Origin: Phenylobacterium sp.
GTDB lineage: Bacteria > Pseudomonadota > Alphaproteobacteria > Caulobacterales > Caulobacteraceae
Assembly: GCA_004799545.1 (NCBI GenBank)
Contig: SSMU01000023.1
Span: 434,001 to 498,000 of the forward strand
Direction of reading: 5' to 3'
Length of the DNA stretch: 64,000 bases
Shown here piece by piece: positions 29,165-39,479 of the stretch. Numbering within the stretch: the stretch's first letter is position 1; every line of letters starts with the position of its first letter. Both the position numbers and the translations under genes were made by a program. The notes under the pieces were generated by a model, which saw only the letters and a list, made by a program, of their open reading frames with translations, was not told where the DNA came from and searched no databases.

Positions 29165-29964
29165 GCGCGGCCCCTGAGCGGCCAGCCGTGGTCGAGGGGG
29201 CCGTGGCCGCGGCCAAGGCCGGGCGCCCGGGCGATCGCCTCCTGCACATAAGCCCAGGCGCGGGCGACGGCTTCGGGCAGAGCCAGGCCCTGGGCGAGGC
29301 CCACGGCGCAGGCCGAGGCCAGGGTGCAGCCGGTGCCGTGGGTGTGGGGGGTGTCGATCCGCTCGGCCTCGAAGGCCGTCTCGCCGCCAGCGGTGACCAG
29401 GAGGTCGATCACCCGTTCCCCGGGCAGGTGGCCGCCCTTCATCAGCACCGCCCGCGCGCCAGCCGCCAGCAGCGCCTCGGCGGCGCGGCGTTGATCGTCC
29501 AGCGAGGTGATGGTCAGGCCGGTCAGGGCTTCGGCTTCGGGAACGTTGGGGGTCAACAGGGCGGCGCGCGGGATCAGGCGGGTGCGCAGCATCTGGATGG
29601 CGGCGGAGTCCATCAGGGCCGCGCCGCCCTTGGCGATCATCACCGGATCGATCACCGCCGGGATGGCCGCCGCGCGTTCCAGCACCTCGACCACCGCCGC
29701 CAAGGTCGCCGCGTCGCCCAGCATTCCGGTCTTGATGGCGTCGGCGCCGATGTCGTCCAGCACCGCGCGCGCCTGGGCGGCGACGATCGCGGGCGGGATC
29801 GGATGGATGGCGGTGACGCCCAGCGTGTTCTGCACAGTGACCGCGGTGATCGCCGTCGCCGCATAGCCGCCCAGCGCCGTCACCGTCTTGATATCGGCCT
29901 GGATTCCGGCCCCGCCGCCGGAATCGGATCCGGCGATGATCAGGACTCGGCCCAGCGGCTGCAT
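29161..29964 (-). CDS. thiD: Hydroxymethylpyrimidine/phosphomethylpyrimidine kinase
   Basis: A 267-residue ribokinase-like enzyme that phosphorylates HMP and HMP-P for thiamine pyrophosphate synthesis. The N-terminal VLIIAGSDSGGGAGIQADIK is the ThiD signature, VMIAKGGAALM lies in the middle, and the anion-hole segment near the C-terminus reads DTPHTHGTGCTLASA. It heads a two-gene minus-strand operon. No other thi gene and no TPP riboswitch were seen upstream, where the 77-base gap is shared with the divergent ArsR gene. Confidence 0.95.
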   Translation of the reverse strand: MQPLGRVLIIAGSDSGGGAGIQADIKTVTALGGYAATAITAVTVQNTLGVTAIHPIPPAIVAAQARAVLDDIGADAIKTGMLGDAATLAAVVEVLERAAAIPAVIDPVMIAKGGAALMDSAAIQMLRTRLIPRAALLTPNVPEAEALTGLTITSLDDQRRAAEALLAAGARAVLMKGGHLPGERVIDLLVTAGGETAFEAERIDTPHTHGTGCTLASACAVGLAQGLALPEAVARAWAYVQEAIARAPGLGRGHGPLDHGWPLRGRA

Positions 29965-30000
29965 GGATCAGGCGATAGCGATTTCTTGCATGGGATGCAC

Positions 30001-30034
30001 ATATCTTGACAGATATATAACCATGAGGTTATTT
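30001..30034 (+). promoter_or_regulatory. Promoter and twin palindromes before the ArsR-family gene
   Basis: Two perfect 6-bp inverted repeats lie side by side: ATATCT-TGAC-AGATAT (30001-30016) and ATAACC-ATGA-GGTTAT (30017-30032). TTGACA at 30006-30011 falls inside the first; a weak -10 TTATTT lies at 30029-30034, 17 bases away. This is the layout expected for autorepression by the small winged-helix regulator. Transcription would start near the ATG at 30042. Confidence 0.6.
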
Positions 30035-30041
30035 CTATCGC

Positions 30042-30344
30042 ATGAGCCCCTTCGAAGCCGTCGCCGAACCGAACCGTCGCCGCATCCTCGACCTGTTGCG
30101 TGAGGGCGAGCGGCCGGCCGGCGACCTGGTGGCGGCGCTGGCGATCAGCCAGCCGGGCGTCTCCAAGCACCTGCGGCATCTGCGGGACGCCGGCCTGGTC
30201 AGCGTGCGCGCCGACGGCCAGCGCCGCCTCTACCGCGTGGACCCCAAGGGCCTGGCCGAGCTGGAGGCCTGGCTCGCTCCCTATCGCCACTTCTGGGCCG
30301 GCCGCCTGGCCGCACTCGACCGTCATCTGGAGCGCGAACAATGA
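30042..30344 (+). CDS. ArsR-family (metalloregulator-type) transcriptional repressor
   Basis: A 100-residue winged-helix regulator. FEAVAEPNRRRILDLLREGE starts it, and the recognition helix is in ISQPGVSKHLRHLRDAGLV. Cysteine and paired histidine metal sites are absent, so this is the metal-free ArsR subtype commonly paired with an SRPBCC/AHSA1 protein. The stop overlaps the SRPBCC start (ATGA). It probably represses its own two-gene operon through the palindromes immediately upstream. Confidence 0.92.
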   Translation: MSPFEAVAEPNRRRILDLLREGERPAGDLVAALAISQPGVSKHLRHLRDAGLVSVRADGQRRLYRVDPKGLAELEAWLAPYRHFWAGRLAALDRHLEREQ

Positions 30345-30838
30345 CCCTGATCGACCAGGACCTCGGCGAGGTCCGCCGCACCGGCGAGACCGTGGAGATC
30401 GTCTTCCATCGTCGCTACGCCAGGCCGCTGGAGAAGATCTGGGCGGCGATCACCGTGCCCGAGCGGATCGCCGACTGGTTCGCCCATACGGTCATTGAGG
30501 GCGATTGGATCGGCTTCAACTTCCCCGAGGCGGACTACCGGATCGAGGGGCGCATCGTGGCCAATGAGCCGATGCGGGTCTTCGCCTGGACCTGGCCCAA
30601 CGACGATGGCTCGGACTCCGTCGTTCGCTTCGACCTGGAAGCCGACGGCGACGGCTGCCGCCTCACCCTGACCCAGTCGGGCCTCGCCCCGAAGGGCGGC
30701 GCGAACAACGCGGCGGGCTGGCACGCGCACCTGGCCGGCCTCGAGGATGCGGCCGACGGGGTGAAGACGCCCTGGGCCAAGGTGATGGAGCGCGAGACGC
30801 CACTGAACCCTGTCTACAAAGCGCGCGCGCCCAGCTGA
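30341..30838 (+). CDS. SRPBCC/AHSA1-domain protein
   Basis: A 165-residue START-like ligand-binding fold protein of the Activator-of-Hsp90-ATPase-1-like group. Motifs include FHRRYARPLEKIWAAITVPE, RIADWFAHT near the N-terminus and GWHAHLAGLEDA near the end. It is translationally coupled to the ArsR gene, the usual arrangement for this pair. Ligand and function are unknown. Cytoplasmic, with no signal peptide. Confidence 0.9.
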   Translation: MTLIDQDLGEVRRTGETVEIVFHRRYARPLEKIWAAITVPERIADWFAHTVIEGDWIGFNFPEADYRIEGRIVANEPMRVFAWTWPNDDGSDSVVRFDLEADGDGCRLTLTQSGLAPKGGANNAAGWHAHLAGLEDAADGVKTPWAKVMERETPLNPVYKARAPS

Positions 30839-30929
30839 CTCAGGGTTGCAGCTTTCCCTTGGCGGGCCTGCGGAAACAGGCTTCTGTCCAACCCGGCGTT
30901 GCGAACAGCGAAACCTTGGGGAGGGGCGT

Positions 30930-31850
30930 CTGTCAGTCCTGGCATTCGACCATGTGGTGAAGCGCTTCGGGGGCTTCACCGCTGTCAACGACCTCAGCTT
31001 CGAGGTCCCCGAGGGCGGCGTCTTCGGCTTCCTGGGCGCGAACGGCGCCGGCAAGACCACCAGCCTGCGGATGGCGCTCGACATCCTGCGGCCGACCGAG
31101 GGCGCGATCAGCGTGCTGGGCCAACCGCCCGGCCGCAAGCTGGGCGGCGAGATCGGCTTCCTGCCCGAGGAACGCGGCCTCTACCGCCAGATGACGGCCG
31201 TCGAGACCGTGGTCTATTTCGGCCGGCTGAAGGGGATGGCTCCGGGTCCGGCCCGCAAGGCCGCCGTCGAGCTGATCGACCGCTTCGGCCTCTCGGCCTT
31301 TGCCGACGAGAAGGTGGAGAAACTCTCCAAGGGCATGGCGCAGAAGGTGCAACTCGCGGCCGCCCTGGTCACCCGGCCGCGCCTGCTGATCCTCGACGAG
31401 CCGTTCGCCGGCCTCGACCCGGTCAACCAGGCGGTGCTGGAGGAGGTGGTGCTCGAGCTCGCCAAGTCCGGCTCGACGGTGGTCTTCTCCACCCACGTCA
31501 TGCAGCACGCCGAGCGGCTGTGCGATCGGCTGCTGCTGATCGCCCGTGGCCGGCAGGTCTTCCAGGGCGACCAGGAGGCGGCCCGCGCGCAACTTCCCGG
31601 CCGGCTCACCCTGACCGCAAAGACCGACCCCAAGGGCCTGCCGGGCGTGGCCAGCGCCACCGTGCTGGGCCCGGCGAGCCGCGGCTGGACCGACTATGAG
31701 GTGGCTCTCGCGCCCGGCGCGGCGGCGGGCGCGCTCTTGGAAGCCTGCACGACCGGCGGCTTCGCGCTCCGCCGCTTCGAGACCCATCGGGCGAGCCTGC
31801 ACGAGGTCTTCCTGCACCTGGTGGGCGCCGACGAGGAGATCCAGCCATGA
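30930..31850 (+). CDS. ABC transporter ATP-binding protein (NatA-like)
   Basis: A 306-residue ATPase: Walker A GANGAGKTTS, signature KLSKGMAQKVQLAAAL, Walker B LLILDEPFAGLDP, H-loop STHVMQHAE. The C-terminal 90 residues match NatA-type exporter ATPases. The start is uncertain: the best ribosome site, GGGGAGGGG at 30918-30926, is followed by CTG at 30930. The nearest ATG/GTG/TTG start that keeps the first strand is a TTG at 30846, which would add 28 atypical residues. It is coupled to the permease gene by ATGA. Substrate unknown. Confidence 0.88.
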   Translation: MSVLAFDHVVKRFGGFTAVNDLSFEVPEGGVFGFLGANGAGKTTSLRMALDILRPTEGAISVLGQPPGRKLGGEIGFLPEERGLYRQMTAVETVVYFGRLKGMAPGPARKAAVELIDRFGLSAFADEKVEKLSKGMAQKVQLAAALVTRPRLLILDEPFAGLDPVNQAVLEEVVLELAKSGSTVVFSTHVMQHAERLCDRLLLIARGRQVFQGDQEAARAQLPGRLTLTAKTDPKGLPGVASATVLGPASRGWTDYEVALAPGAAAGALLEACTTGGFALRRFETHRASLHEVFLHLVGADEEIQP

Positions 31851-33346
31851 ACCCGTTGCTGCTCGTGGCGGCCCGCGAGTTCCGCCAGATCGCCGCCACC
31901 CGGAGCTTCTGGATCACCCTGCTGGCGATCCCGATCTTCATCGTCGGCAGCCAGATCGCCGGCCGCATGCTGGCCACGCCGACCGGCGTCGCCTACACGC
32001 TCGCCGATCCGAGCGGCCGCTACGCCCCGGCCATCCGGGCGCGCATCCAGCGCGACAACGACCGTGACGTGCTCGACGACCTGGCGTCCTACGCCAGCCG
32101 CTGGAAGATCGCGCCGCAGGGCGGCCAGGCCGTCTGGGGCCTCGGCCCACACTGGTTCACCGAAGGCGAGATCGCCCAGTTCGAAGCGGCCGGCGGCCTC
32201 CCCGGCGCCCAGGCTGAGATCGCCCGGCTGAAGCCCAAGAACGCGCCCAATTTCAGCCCGCCGCACGTCCACGTGGTCGAGGTCGCGCCGCCGGCCGGCG
32301 TGGTCACCACCGAGGGGCCGGAGCGGTTCGGCGCCACGCTCGCCCCGCACCTCAAGGCCGACATCGCCACCCCGGTCGGGCCGCGTTCGCTGGCGCTCGG
32401 CGTCTATGTGCCCGCCAACCTCGGCGAGCCGGGCGCGACGGTGGCGATGTGGACCAATGGCCGGCCGAGCGAAGACCTGATCGACGAGGTGCGCGGCGAG
32501 ATCAGCCAGGTCCTGCGGGTCCGGGCGCTGCAGGCCTCCGGCGTCGACGTGGCCGCCCTGGCCCGGGTCCAGGCGATCACCGCGCCGGTGTCGCTCTCCG
32601 TGCCGCCGGCCGGATCGGGCCGCGAGCGGATGCTGCTGCGTTCGGCCCTGCCCCTGGCGCTGGCCTATCTGCTGCTGCTGTCGCTGGTGATCTCCGGCGC
32701 CTGGATGCTGCAGAGCCTCCTGGAGGAGCGGTCCAACAAGCTGCTGGAGGCGGTGCTGGCCTGCATCACCCCCAACCAGCTGCTCTACGGCAAGCTCCTG
32801 GGCGTGCTGGGAGTCAGCGCAGTGATGATCCTGGTCTGGATCGGCTTCGCGATCGGCGGCGCCTTCGCCTTCCAGGGCGTCATCGCCGACTTCGTGCGCC
32901 CCCTGCTGAGTTCGCTCACCTCGCCCTGGACCGCCCTGGTGCTGATCTACTTCTTCGTGGCCGGCTATCTCTGCTTCGCCATGGTCTACCTGGCGGTGGG
33001 CTCGGTCAGCGACAACATGCGCGACGCCCAGGGCTATCTGATGCCGCTGACCTTCACGATCATCCTGCCCTTCATGCTGCTGGCCAACGCCGTGCTGCGC
33101 AATCCGGACGGGGTGCTGCCGAAGGTGATGACCTGGATCCCGCTCTACACGCCGTTCGCCGTGATGGCGCGGCTGGGCGGCGGCATCTCGGCCCTGGAGA
33201 TCGTCGGGTCGGGCCTGCTGCTGGCCGCCTTCATCGGCCTGGAGTTCGTGCTGGTGGGCCGGCTGTTCCGGGCCAGCCTGCTGCAGGCGGGCGGCAAGAT
33301 GAAGCTGCGCGACCTGCCGGCGCTGATGCGGACCCGTCCGGCCTAG
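31847..33346 (+). CDS. ABC transporter permease (NatB/ABC-2 type)
   Basis: A 499-residue membrane protein. An N-terminal helix (residues about 18-38) is followed by a roughly 230-residue extracytoplasmic domain. A cluster of C-terminal helices begins near LPLALAYLLLLSLVISGAWM and ends near LLAAFIGLEFVLVG. This is the architecture of the NatB/ABC-2 exporters. Its neighbour is the ATPase immediately before it. A link to sodium or antibiotic export cannot be made from sequence. Confidence 0.9.
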   Translation: MNPLLLVAAREFRQIAATRSFWITLLAIPIFIVGSQIAGRMLATPTGVAYTLADPSGRYAPAIRARIQRDNDRDVLDDLASYASRWKIAPQGGQAVWGLGPHWFTEGEIAQFEAAGGLPGAQAEIARLKPKNAPNFSPPHVHVVEVAPPAGVVTTEGPERFGATLAPHLKADIATPVGPRSLALGVYVPANLGEPGATVAMWTNGRPSEDLIDEVRGEISQVLRVRALQASGVDVAALARVQAITAPVSLSVPPAGSGRERMLLRSALPLALAYLLLLSLVISGAWMLQSLLEERSNKLLEAVLACITPNQLLYGKLLGVLGVSAVMILVWIGFAIGGAFAFQGVIADFVRPLLSSLTSPWTALVLIYFFVAGYLCFAMVYLAVGSVSDNMRDAQGYLMPLTFTIILPFMLLANAVLRNPDGVLPKVMTWIPLYTPFAVMARLGGGISALEIVGSGLLLAAFIGLEFVLVGRLFRASLLQAGGKMKLRDLPALMRTRPA

Positions 33347-33352
33347 GATCGA

Positions 33353-34189
33353 CTAGTCGTTCCGGGCCGCTTCGATCGCCTGCCAGACGCGGAGCGCCTG
33401 CACCGTCTCGCGCACGTCGTGCACGCGGACCGCGGCGACGCCCGCCACGGCGCCGGCCAGCGCGCCGGCGATCGAGCCGCCCAGCCGCGCGTCAGCCGGT
33501 CGGCCGCCGCCGTCGATGGCGCTGATGAAGCTCTTGCGGCTGACGCCGAGCAGCACCGGGAAACCCAAGGCCGTGATCGTCTCCAGGCCGGCGATCAGCG
33601 GCAGGTTATGGCGGATCATGTGCTTGCCGAAGCCGATCCCCGGATCGAGCCAGATGCGCTCACGCGCCACCCCGGCCGCCATCGCCGCCTCGGCGCGCGC
33701 CTGCAGGAAGGCCGCCACCTCGGCCGTCACGTCGTCATAGTGCGGCTCGGCCTGCATGGTCCTGGGCTCGCCAAGCATGTGCATCAGCACCACCTCGCAG
33801 CTGAGTTCGGCGGCGACCGCCAGGCTGTCGGGAGCGTGGCGCAGGGCGGTGACGTCGTTCCACATCGAGGCCCCCGCCGCGATCGCGGCGCGCGCCACCG
33901 CGGGCTTCATGGTGTCGACGGAGATGGGGACGGCGCTCTCCGCGCGGATCGCCCGGATCAGCGGCGTGACGCGGGCGATCTCTTCGGCCTCGGAGACCGG
34001 TTCGGCGCCCGGCCGCGTCGATTCCCCGCCCACATCCACGAGGTCCGCCCCGTCGGCGATCAGCCGGCGTGCGTGGGCGATCGCGGCGCTCACATCGAAG
34101 TGCCGGCCGCCGTCGTAGAAGCTGTCGGGGGTGACGTTCACCACCCCCATCACCTTGATCGGATGAGTTGCGATTGCCGGGAGCGCCAT
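33353..34189 (-). CDS. folP: Dihydropteroate synthase
   Basis: A 278-residue TIM-barrel enzyme joining p-aminobenzoate and hydroxymethyl-dihydropterin diphosphate in folate synthesis, the sulfonamide target. VMGVVNVTPDSFYDGGR, VDVGGESTRPGAEP, VPISVDTMKP, WLDPGIGFGK and LLGVSRKSFI appear in order. Full length. It stands alone on the minus strand, convergent with the ABC permease. No other folate gene lies near. Confidence 0.96.
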   Translation of the reverse strand: MALPAIATHPIKVMGVVNVTPDSFYDGGRHFDVSAAIAHARRLIADGADLVDVGGESTRPGAEPVSEAEEIARVTPLIRAIRAESAVPISVDTMKPAVARAAIAAGASMWNDVTALRHAPDSLAVAAELSCEVVLMHMLGEPRTMQAEPHYDDVTAEVAAFLQARAEAAMAAGVARERIWLDPGIGFGKHMIRHNLPLIAGLETITALGFPVLLGVSRKSFISAIDGGGRPADARLGGSIAGALAGAVAGVAAVRVHDVRETVQALRVWQAIEAARND

Positions 34190-34300
34190 TAACGAGCGTA
34201 AAAGGATTGCGCACGCGATATAGTTAAGCGCCTGCCTTGTCAGCAGGAGCCGCGGCGGGATTCTCGCCTCCGCCGTCGCTACGGGGGACCTTGAGGGACG

Positions 34301-34504
34301 ATGACCCTAAATCCGCTGCGCTTTTTCCGAAGGCGCCAGCGCCTCCGGCGTGAGGCGTTGGAGGAGGCGCAATACCTGCGCCGACGCTATGGGGTGGACG
34401 CCCTGCGCGCCGCCCGCGAGCAGCTGCGCCGGCCCGACCTCACCACCTGGGGCAACCGGGTGCTGGAGCGGGCGATCAAGCTGCTGCGCCGGGACATGCT
34501 GTAG
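34301..34504 (+). CDS. Small Arg-rich conserved-looking hypothetical protein
   Basis: A 67-residue basic protein, MTLNPLRFFRRRQRLRREAL onward, with no cysteine, no signal peptide and a predicted helical fold. GAGGG four bases before the ATG is a good ribosome site. I do not recognise a family. It is followed by a hairpin (34514-34543) shared with ftsH. A nucleic-acid-binding role is suggested only by charge. Confidence 0.65.
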   Translation: MTLNPLRFFRRRQRLRREALEEAQYLRRRYGVDALRAAREQLRRPDLTTWGNRVLERAIKLLRRDML

Positions 34505-34513
34505 GCGCAGACG

Positions 34514-34543
34514 AAAAAGGCGGCCGCCGCGGCGACCGCCTTC
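34514..34543 (-). terminator. Terminator after ftsH, shared with the small gene
   Basis: AAGGCGG (34517-34523) pairs with CCGCCTT (34536-34542). On the minus strand the stem is followed by TTTTT, giving a factor-independent terminator for ftsH. It also faces the convergent 67-residue gene. Confidence 0.75.
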
Positions 34544-34564
34544 TCAGGATCGAGGATTGTCCGG

Positions 34565-36448
<1,884 letters not shown>

Positions 36449-36591
36449 TGGCTGAAACCGCCTCAAGGAGTTGCGGGCACGACTATTAAAGATAGGACGC
36501 CGATCGACGTTCCACCAGCAAACCGCCGGTCGCGCGACGGAAGACCGCGCCCTGGACGGAAAACGGATGGAAAGCGACCCCGGAAAACGAC

Positions 36592-36619
36592 AAAGGCCGC
36601 GCCCGGTGGCGCGGCCTCT
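36592..36619 (-). terminator. Terminator after rpsU
   Basis: A perfect 8-bp stem GGCCGCGC/GCGCGGCC (36595-36616) with a six-base loop lies 35 bases after the rpsU stop. On the minus strand it is followed by TTT. Confidence 0.65.
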
Positions 36620-36650
36620 AGATAGGAACTGGTCCGATGATCCGTCAGGT

Positions 36651-36884
36651 CTAGCGCGTCGGCTTCTTCGGCGCCGCGATCAGGCCTTCGCGCTGGGCGC
36701 GCTTGCGGGCGAGCTTGCGGGCCCGGCGCACGGCTTCCGCCTTCTGGCGGGCGCGCTTCTCGGACGGCTTCTCATAGTGGACGTGGCGCTTCATCTCGCG
36801 GAACGAGCCTTCGCGCTGCATCTTCTTCTTCAGCGCCTTGAGGGCCTGGTCGACGTTGTTATCGCGGACGAAAATCTGAACCAG
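36651..36884 (-). CDS. rpsU: 30S ribosomal protein S21, CTG start
   Basis: The minus strand encodes (M)[19 protein letters not shown], continuing through [20 protein letters not shown] to an Arg/Lys-rich end, 77 residues, the expected S21. The codon before VQIF is CTG, with AGGAG eight bases upstream; the next methionine is at about residue 22. No in-frame ATG, GTG or TTG lies between the ribosome site and VQIF. So CTG (read as Met) is the likely start. It is divergent from the COQ9 gene, with a terminator hairpin after it. Confidence 0.9.
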   Translation of the reverse strand: MVQIFVRDNNVDQALKALKKKMQREGSFREMKRHVHYEKPSEKRARQKAEAVRRARKLARKRAQREGLIAAPKKPTR

Positions 36885-37072
36885 AGGTCTCTCTCCTGTG
36901 TCGTTCCACCGCTCGGCCCCTCGTCTCCCAGGTCAGGGGCGGCGGCGAGCGAACAAATACATTAGGGCCCGGAGGCGTTGCGGCCACCGGGACAGAGCGC
37001 GGCGAGATACCAGAAGCGGACTCCGATGTCCACGCCGAGACGCCTATCGCGCAAGAGGCTAAAGATAGGGTG

Positions 37073-37750
37073 ATGAGCGACGCAGCCAAGAGCATAGCCG
37101 AAACGGATGCCGAGTCCGGAGACTGGGCCGCGACCGCCGAGCAGCAGGTGCTGGACCAAGCCCTGAGGCTGGCGCCGCAGGAGGGCTGGACCGCGCGGAT
37201 GGCCCGGGCCGCGGGCCGCGCGGCGGGCTTTTCCGATGGCGAGACCGAGCTCCTGATCCCCCATGGCCCGGCCGACCTGGCCGCCCTGCTGTCCCGCCGC
37301 CACGACGCCCGGGCGCTGACCCTCCTGGCCGAGGTCGATCCCGACGGGCTGAAGATCCGCGAACGCATCGCCCGCGCCGTGGAGGCCAGGCTCGACGCCG
37401 CGGCCCAGGACGAGGCCGCTGCGCGCCGCTGGATGGGCTGGTTGGCCCTGCCGGCCAACGCCCCGCTCGCCGCCCGGCTGGCCTGGGAGAGCGCCGACGG
37501 CCTCTGGCGCTGGGCCGGCGACGTCGCCACCGACGAGAACCACTATTCCAAGCGGGCGCTGCTGGCCGGCATCCTGACCGGCGCCCTGGCGATCCGCCTG
37601 GGCTCGGGCCGCGGCGAGGCGCTCGCCTTCACCGACCGCCGCATCGCCGACGTCATGCGCTTCGAGAAATGGAAGGCCACCACCGCCTTCCGTCCCTACG
37701 ACCTCCTGGCCGGCCTCGCCGGTGCGCTGGGGCGGATGCGGTACCGCTAG
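37073..37750 (+). CDS. COQ9-family ubiquinone biosynthesis protein
   Basis: A 225-residue COQ9-like protein, needed for ubiquinone hydroxylation steps in alphaproteobacteria and mitochondria. Key stretches are VLDQALRLAPQEGWTARMAR and WAGDVATDENHYSKRALLAG. A GTG immediately before the ATG could also serve. Its stop overlaps the purK stop on the opposite strand (CTAG). Divergent from rpsU, as commonly seen in this class. Confidence 0.9.
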   Translation: MSDAAKSIAETDAESGDWAATAEQQVLDQALRLAPQEGWTARMARAAGRAAGFSDGETELLIPHGPADLAALLSRRHDARALTLLAEVDPDGLKIRERIARAVEARLDAAAQDEAAARRWMGWLALPANAPLAARLAWESADGLWRWAGDVATDENHYSKRALLAGILTGALAIRLGSGRGEALAFTDRRIADVMRFEKWKATTAFRPYDLLAGLAGALGRMRYR

Positions 37751-38826
37751 AGCCCCTTCACCCGATTGATGTGCCCCATCTTCCGCCCCGGCTTGGCGTC
37801 GCGCTTGCCGTAGAGGTGGAGGCGGGTTTCGGGCTCGGCGGCGAAGCGGCGCCAGCCGGCTGCCTCGTCGCCCAGCAGGTTCAGCATCTCGACGCGGGCG
37901 ACGGCCGCCGTCGGCCCGAGCGGCCAGCCGGCGACGGCGCGGATGTGCTGCTCGAACTGGTCGACGTCGCAGCCGTCCTGGGTCCAGTGGCCGGTGTTGT
38001 GCACCCGGGGCGCGATCTCGTTGACCAACAGCTGGCCGCCGGCCATCTCGAACAGCTCCACGCCGATCACCCCCACATAGTCGAGGCCCGCCAGGATCCG
38101 GGCGGCGATCCGCTCCGCCTGGTCGGCCACAGCGGCCGACACCCGGGCCGGCGCGATCGAGCGGCGCAGGATGCCGCCCTCGTGGTGGTTCTCGGCCAGG
38201 GGATAGACCGCGATCGCCCCGTCGCGGCCGCGGGCGGCGATGACCGACAGCTCGCGCTCGAAGGCCGCGGCCGCCTCGACGATCACCGGCGCCCCGCCCA
38301 GCTCGGCGAACGCCTTGGCCGCATCGGCGGCATGCTCCACCCAGCGCTGCCCCTTGCCGTCATAGCCTTCGCGCCGGGTCTTCATCAGGGCCGGCGCGCC
38401 GACCTGTTCCACCGCCGCGACGGCCGCCTCGGCGCTATCGGCGGCGGCGAAGGCCACCGTCGGGGCCCCATGGGCGTTTAGGAAGGTCTTCTCCGCCAGC
38501 CGGTCCTGGGCGACGCGCAGCGCTTCGGGGCCCGGCGCCACCAAGGCGCCCATCCCCGCGAGCTGGGCCACGGCGGCGGCCGGCACGTTCTCGAACTCGT
38601 AGGTCACCACCGAGGCCACGGCGGCCAGGGCGGCGAGCGCCTTGGGATCGTCGTAGCCGGCGACGAAGCGATGGGCGGCCACCCGGCCGGCCGGGGCGTC
38701 GGGCTCGGGATCGAGGATGGCCACGTCGAAGCCCAGGCGGCTGGCGGCCTCCGCCAGCATGCGGCCGAGCTGGCCGCCGCCGAGGATGCCGATGGTCTGG
38801 CCGGGTTCGAGCGGCAGGTCGGCCAT
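37747..38826 (-). CDS. purK: 5-(carboxyamino)imidazole ribonucleotide synthase
   Basis: A 359-residue ATP-grasp enzyme forming N5-CAIR from AIR and bicarbonate in purine synthesis. The N-terminal IGILGGGQLGRMLAEAA and C-terminal NEIAPRVHNTGHWTQDGC are diagnostic, with TRREGYDGKGQ in between. It lies eight bases after purE, with which it forms an operon. Confidence 0.97.
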   Translation of the reverse strand: MADLPLEPGQTIGILGGGQLGRMLAEAASRLGFDVAILDPEPDAPAGRVAAHRFVAGYDDPKALAALAAVASVVTYEFENVPAAAVAQLAGMGALVAPGPEALRVAQDRLAEKTFLNAHGAPTVAFAAADSAEAAVAAVEQVGAPALMKTRREGYDGKGQRWVEHAADAAKAFAELGGAPVIVEAAAAFERELSVIAARGRDGAIAVYPLAENHHEGGILRRSIAPARVSAAVADQAERIAARILAGLDYVGVIGVELFEMAGGQLLVNEIAPRVHNTGHWTQDGCDVDQFEQHIRAVAGWPLGPTAAVARVEMLNLLGDEAAGWRRFAAEPETRLHLYGKRDAKPGRKMGHINRVKGL

Positions 38827-38834
38827 GGGGCTTC

Positions 38835-39326
38835 TCAGGCGTCCTCGACCGTCTCGGGGATGCTCGCCGTCTGGCGGGCGTTGAACTCGGCGATCTTCGC
38901 GGCGATCGCCGGATCGGCGAGCGCCAGGATACGCGCCGCCAGCAGGCCCGCGTTCTTCGCCCCCGCCTCGCCGATCGCCAGGGTGCCCACCGGGATGCCG
39001 GCCGGCATCTGGACGATGGACAGCAAGCTATCCATGCCCTTCAGCGCCTTGGACTCGATCGGCACGCCCAGCACCGGCAGGTCGGTCAGCGAGGCGGTCA
39101 TGCCCGGCAGGTGGGCCGCCCCGCCGGCCGCGGCGATGATCACCTGGTACCCGGCCGCCTTGGCGCCCTTGGCGAAGTCGTACATCCGCTGCGGCGTGCG
39201 GTGGGCCGAGACCACCTTGGCGTCATAGGCGACGCCCAACTCATCCAGCATCTCGGCGGCGCGCTTCAGGACCGGCCAGTCGGACCGGCTGCCCATGATG
39301 ATGGCGACGGGCGCGGTGGCGCTCAT
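38835..39326 (-). CDS. purE: N5-CAIR mutase
   Basis: A 163-residue enzyme converting N5-CAIR to [32 protein letters not shown] and [14 protein letters not shown] are the phosphate-binding and active-site motifs. First gene of purE-purK, divergent from a diguanylate cyclase gene. Confidence 0.97.
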   Translation of the reverse strand: MSATAPVAIIMGSRSDWPVLKRAAEMLDELGVAYDAKVVSAHRTPQRMYDFAKGAKAAGYQVIIAAAGGAAHLPGMTASLTDLPVLGVPIESKALKGMDSLLSIVQMPAGIPVGTLAIGEAGAKNAGLLAARILALADPAIAAKIAEFNARQTASIPETVEDA

Positions 39327-39461
39327 GTGGTGATCAAGTCCTGCGCCCCGGAAAAGGCGCGGAGTATAGGCGGGCGCTTTGCGCGGGCAACCGGCGAGGT
39401 CTAGATTCGGCGGCGATTGGTGACGCGTGCTGATTCCCTTCCGCCTTCAGGGTCTCACCCG

Positions 39462-39479
39462 ATGAAGATTTCCCGATGA
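39462..39479 (+). other. Five-codon upstream ORF overlapping the GGDEF start
   Basis: ATG at 39462 opens a five-residue reading frame (MKISR) whose TGA overlaps the ATG at 39476 as ATGA. The peptide resembles the first residues of the following protein (MKVSG). It may couple translation, or be a chance small duplication. Confidence 0.35.
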
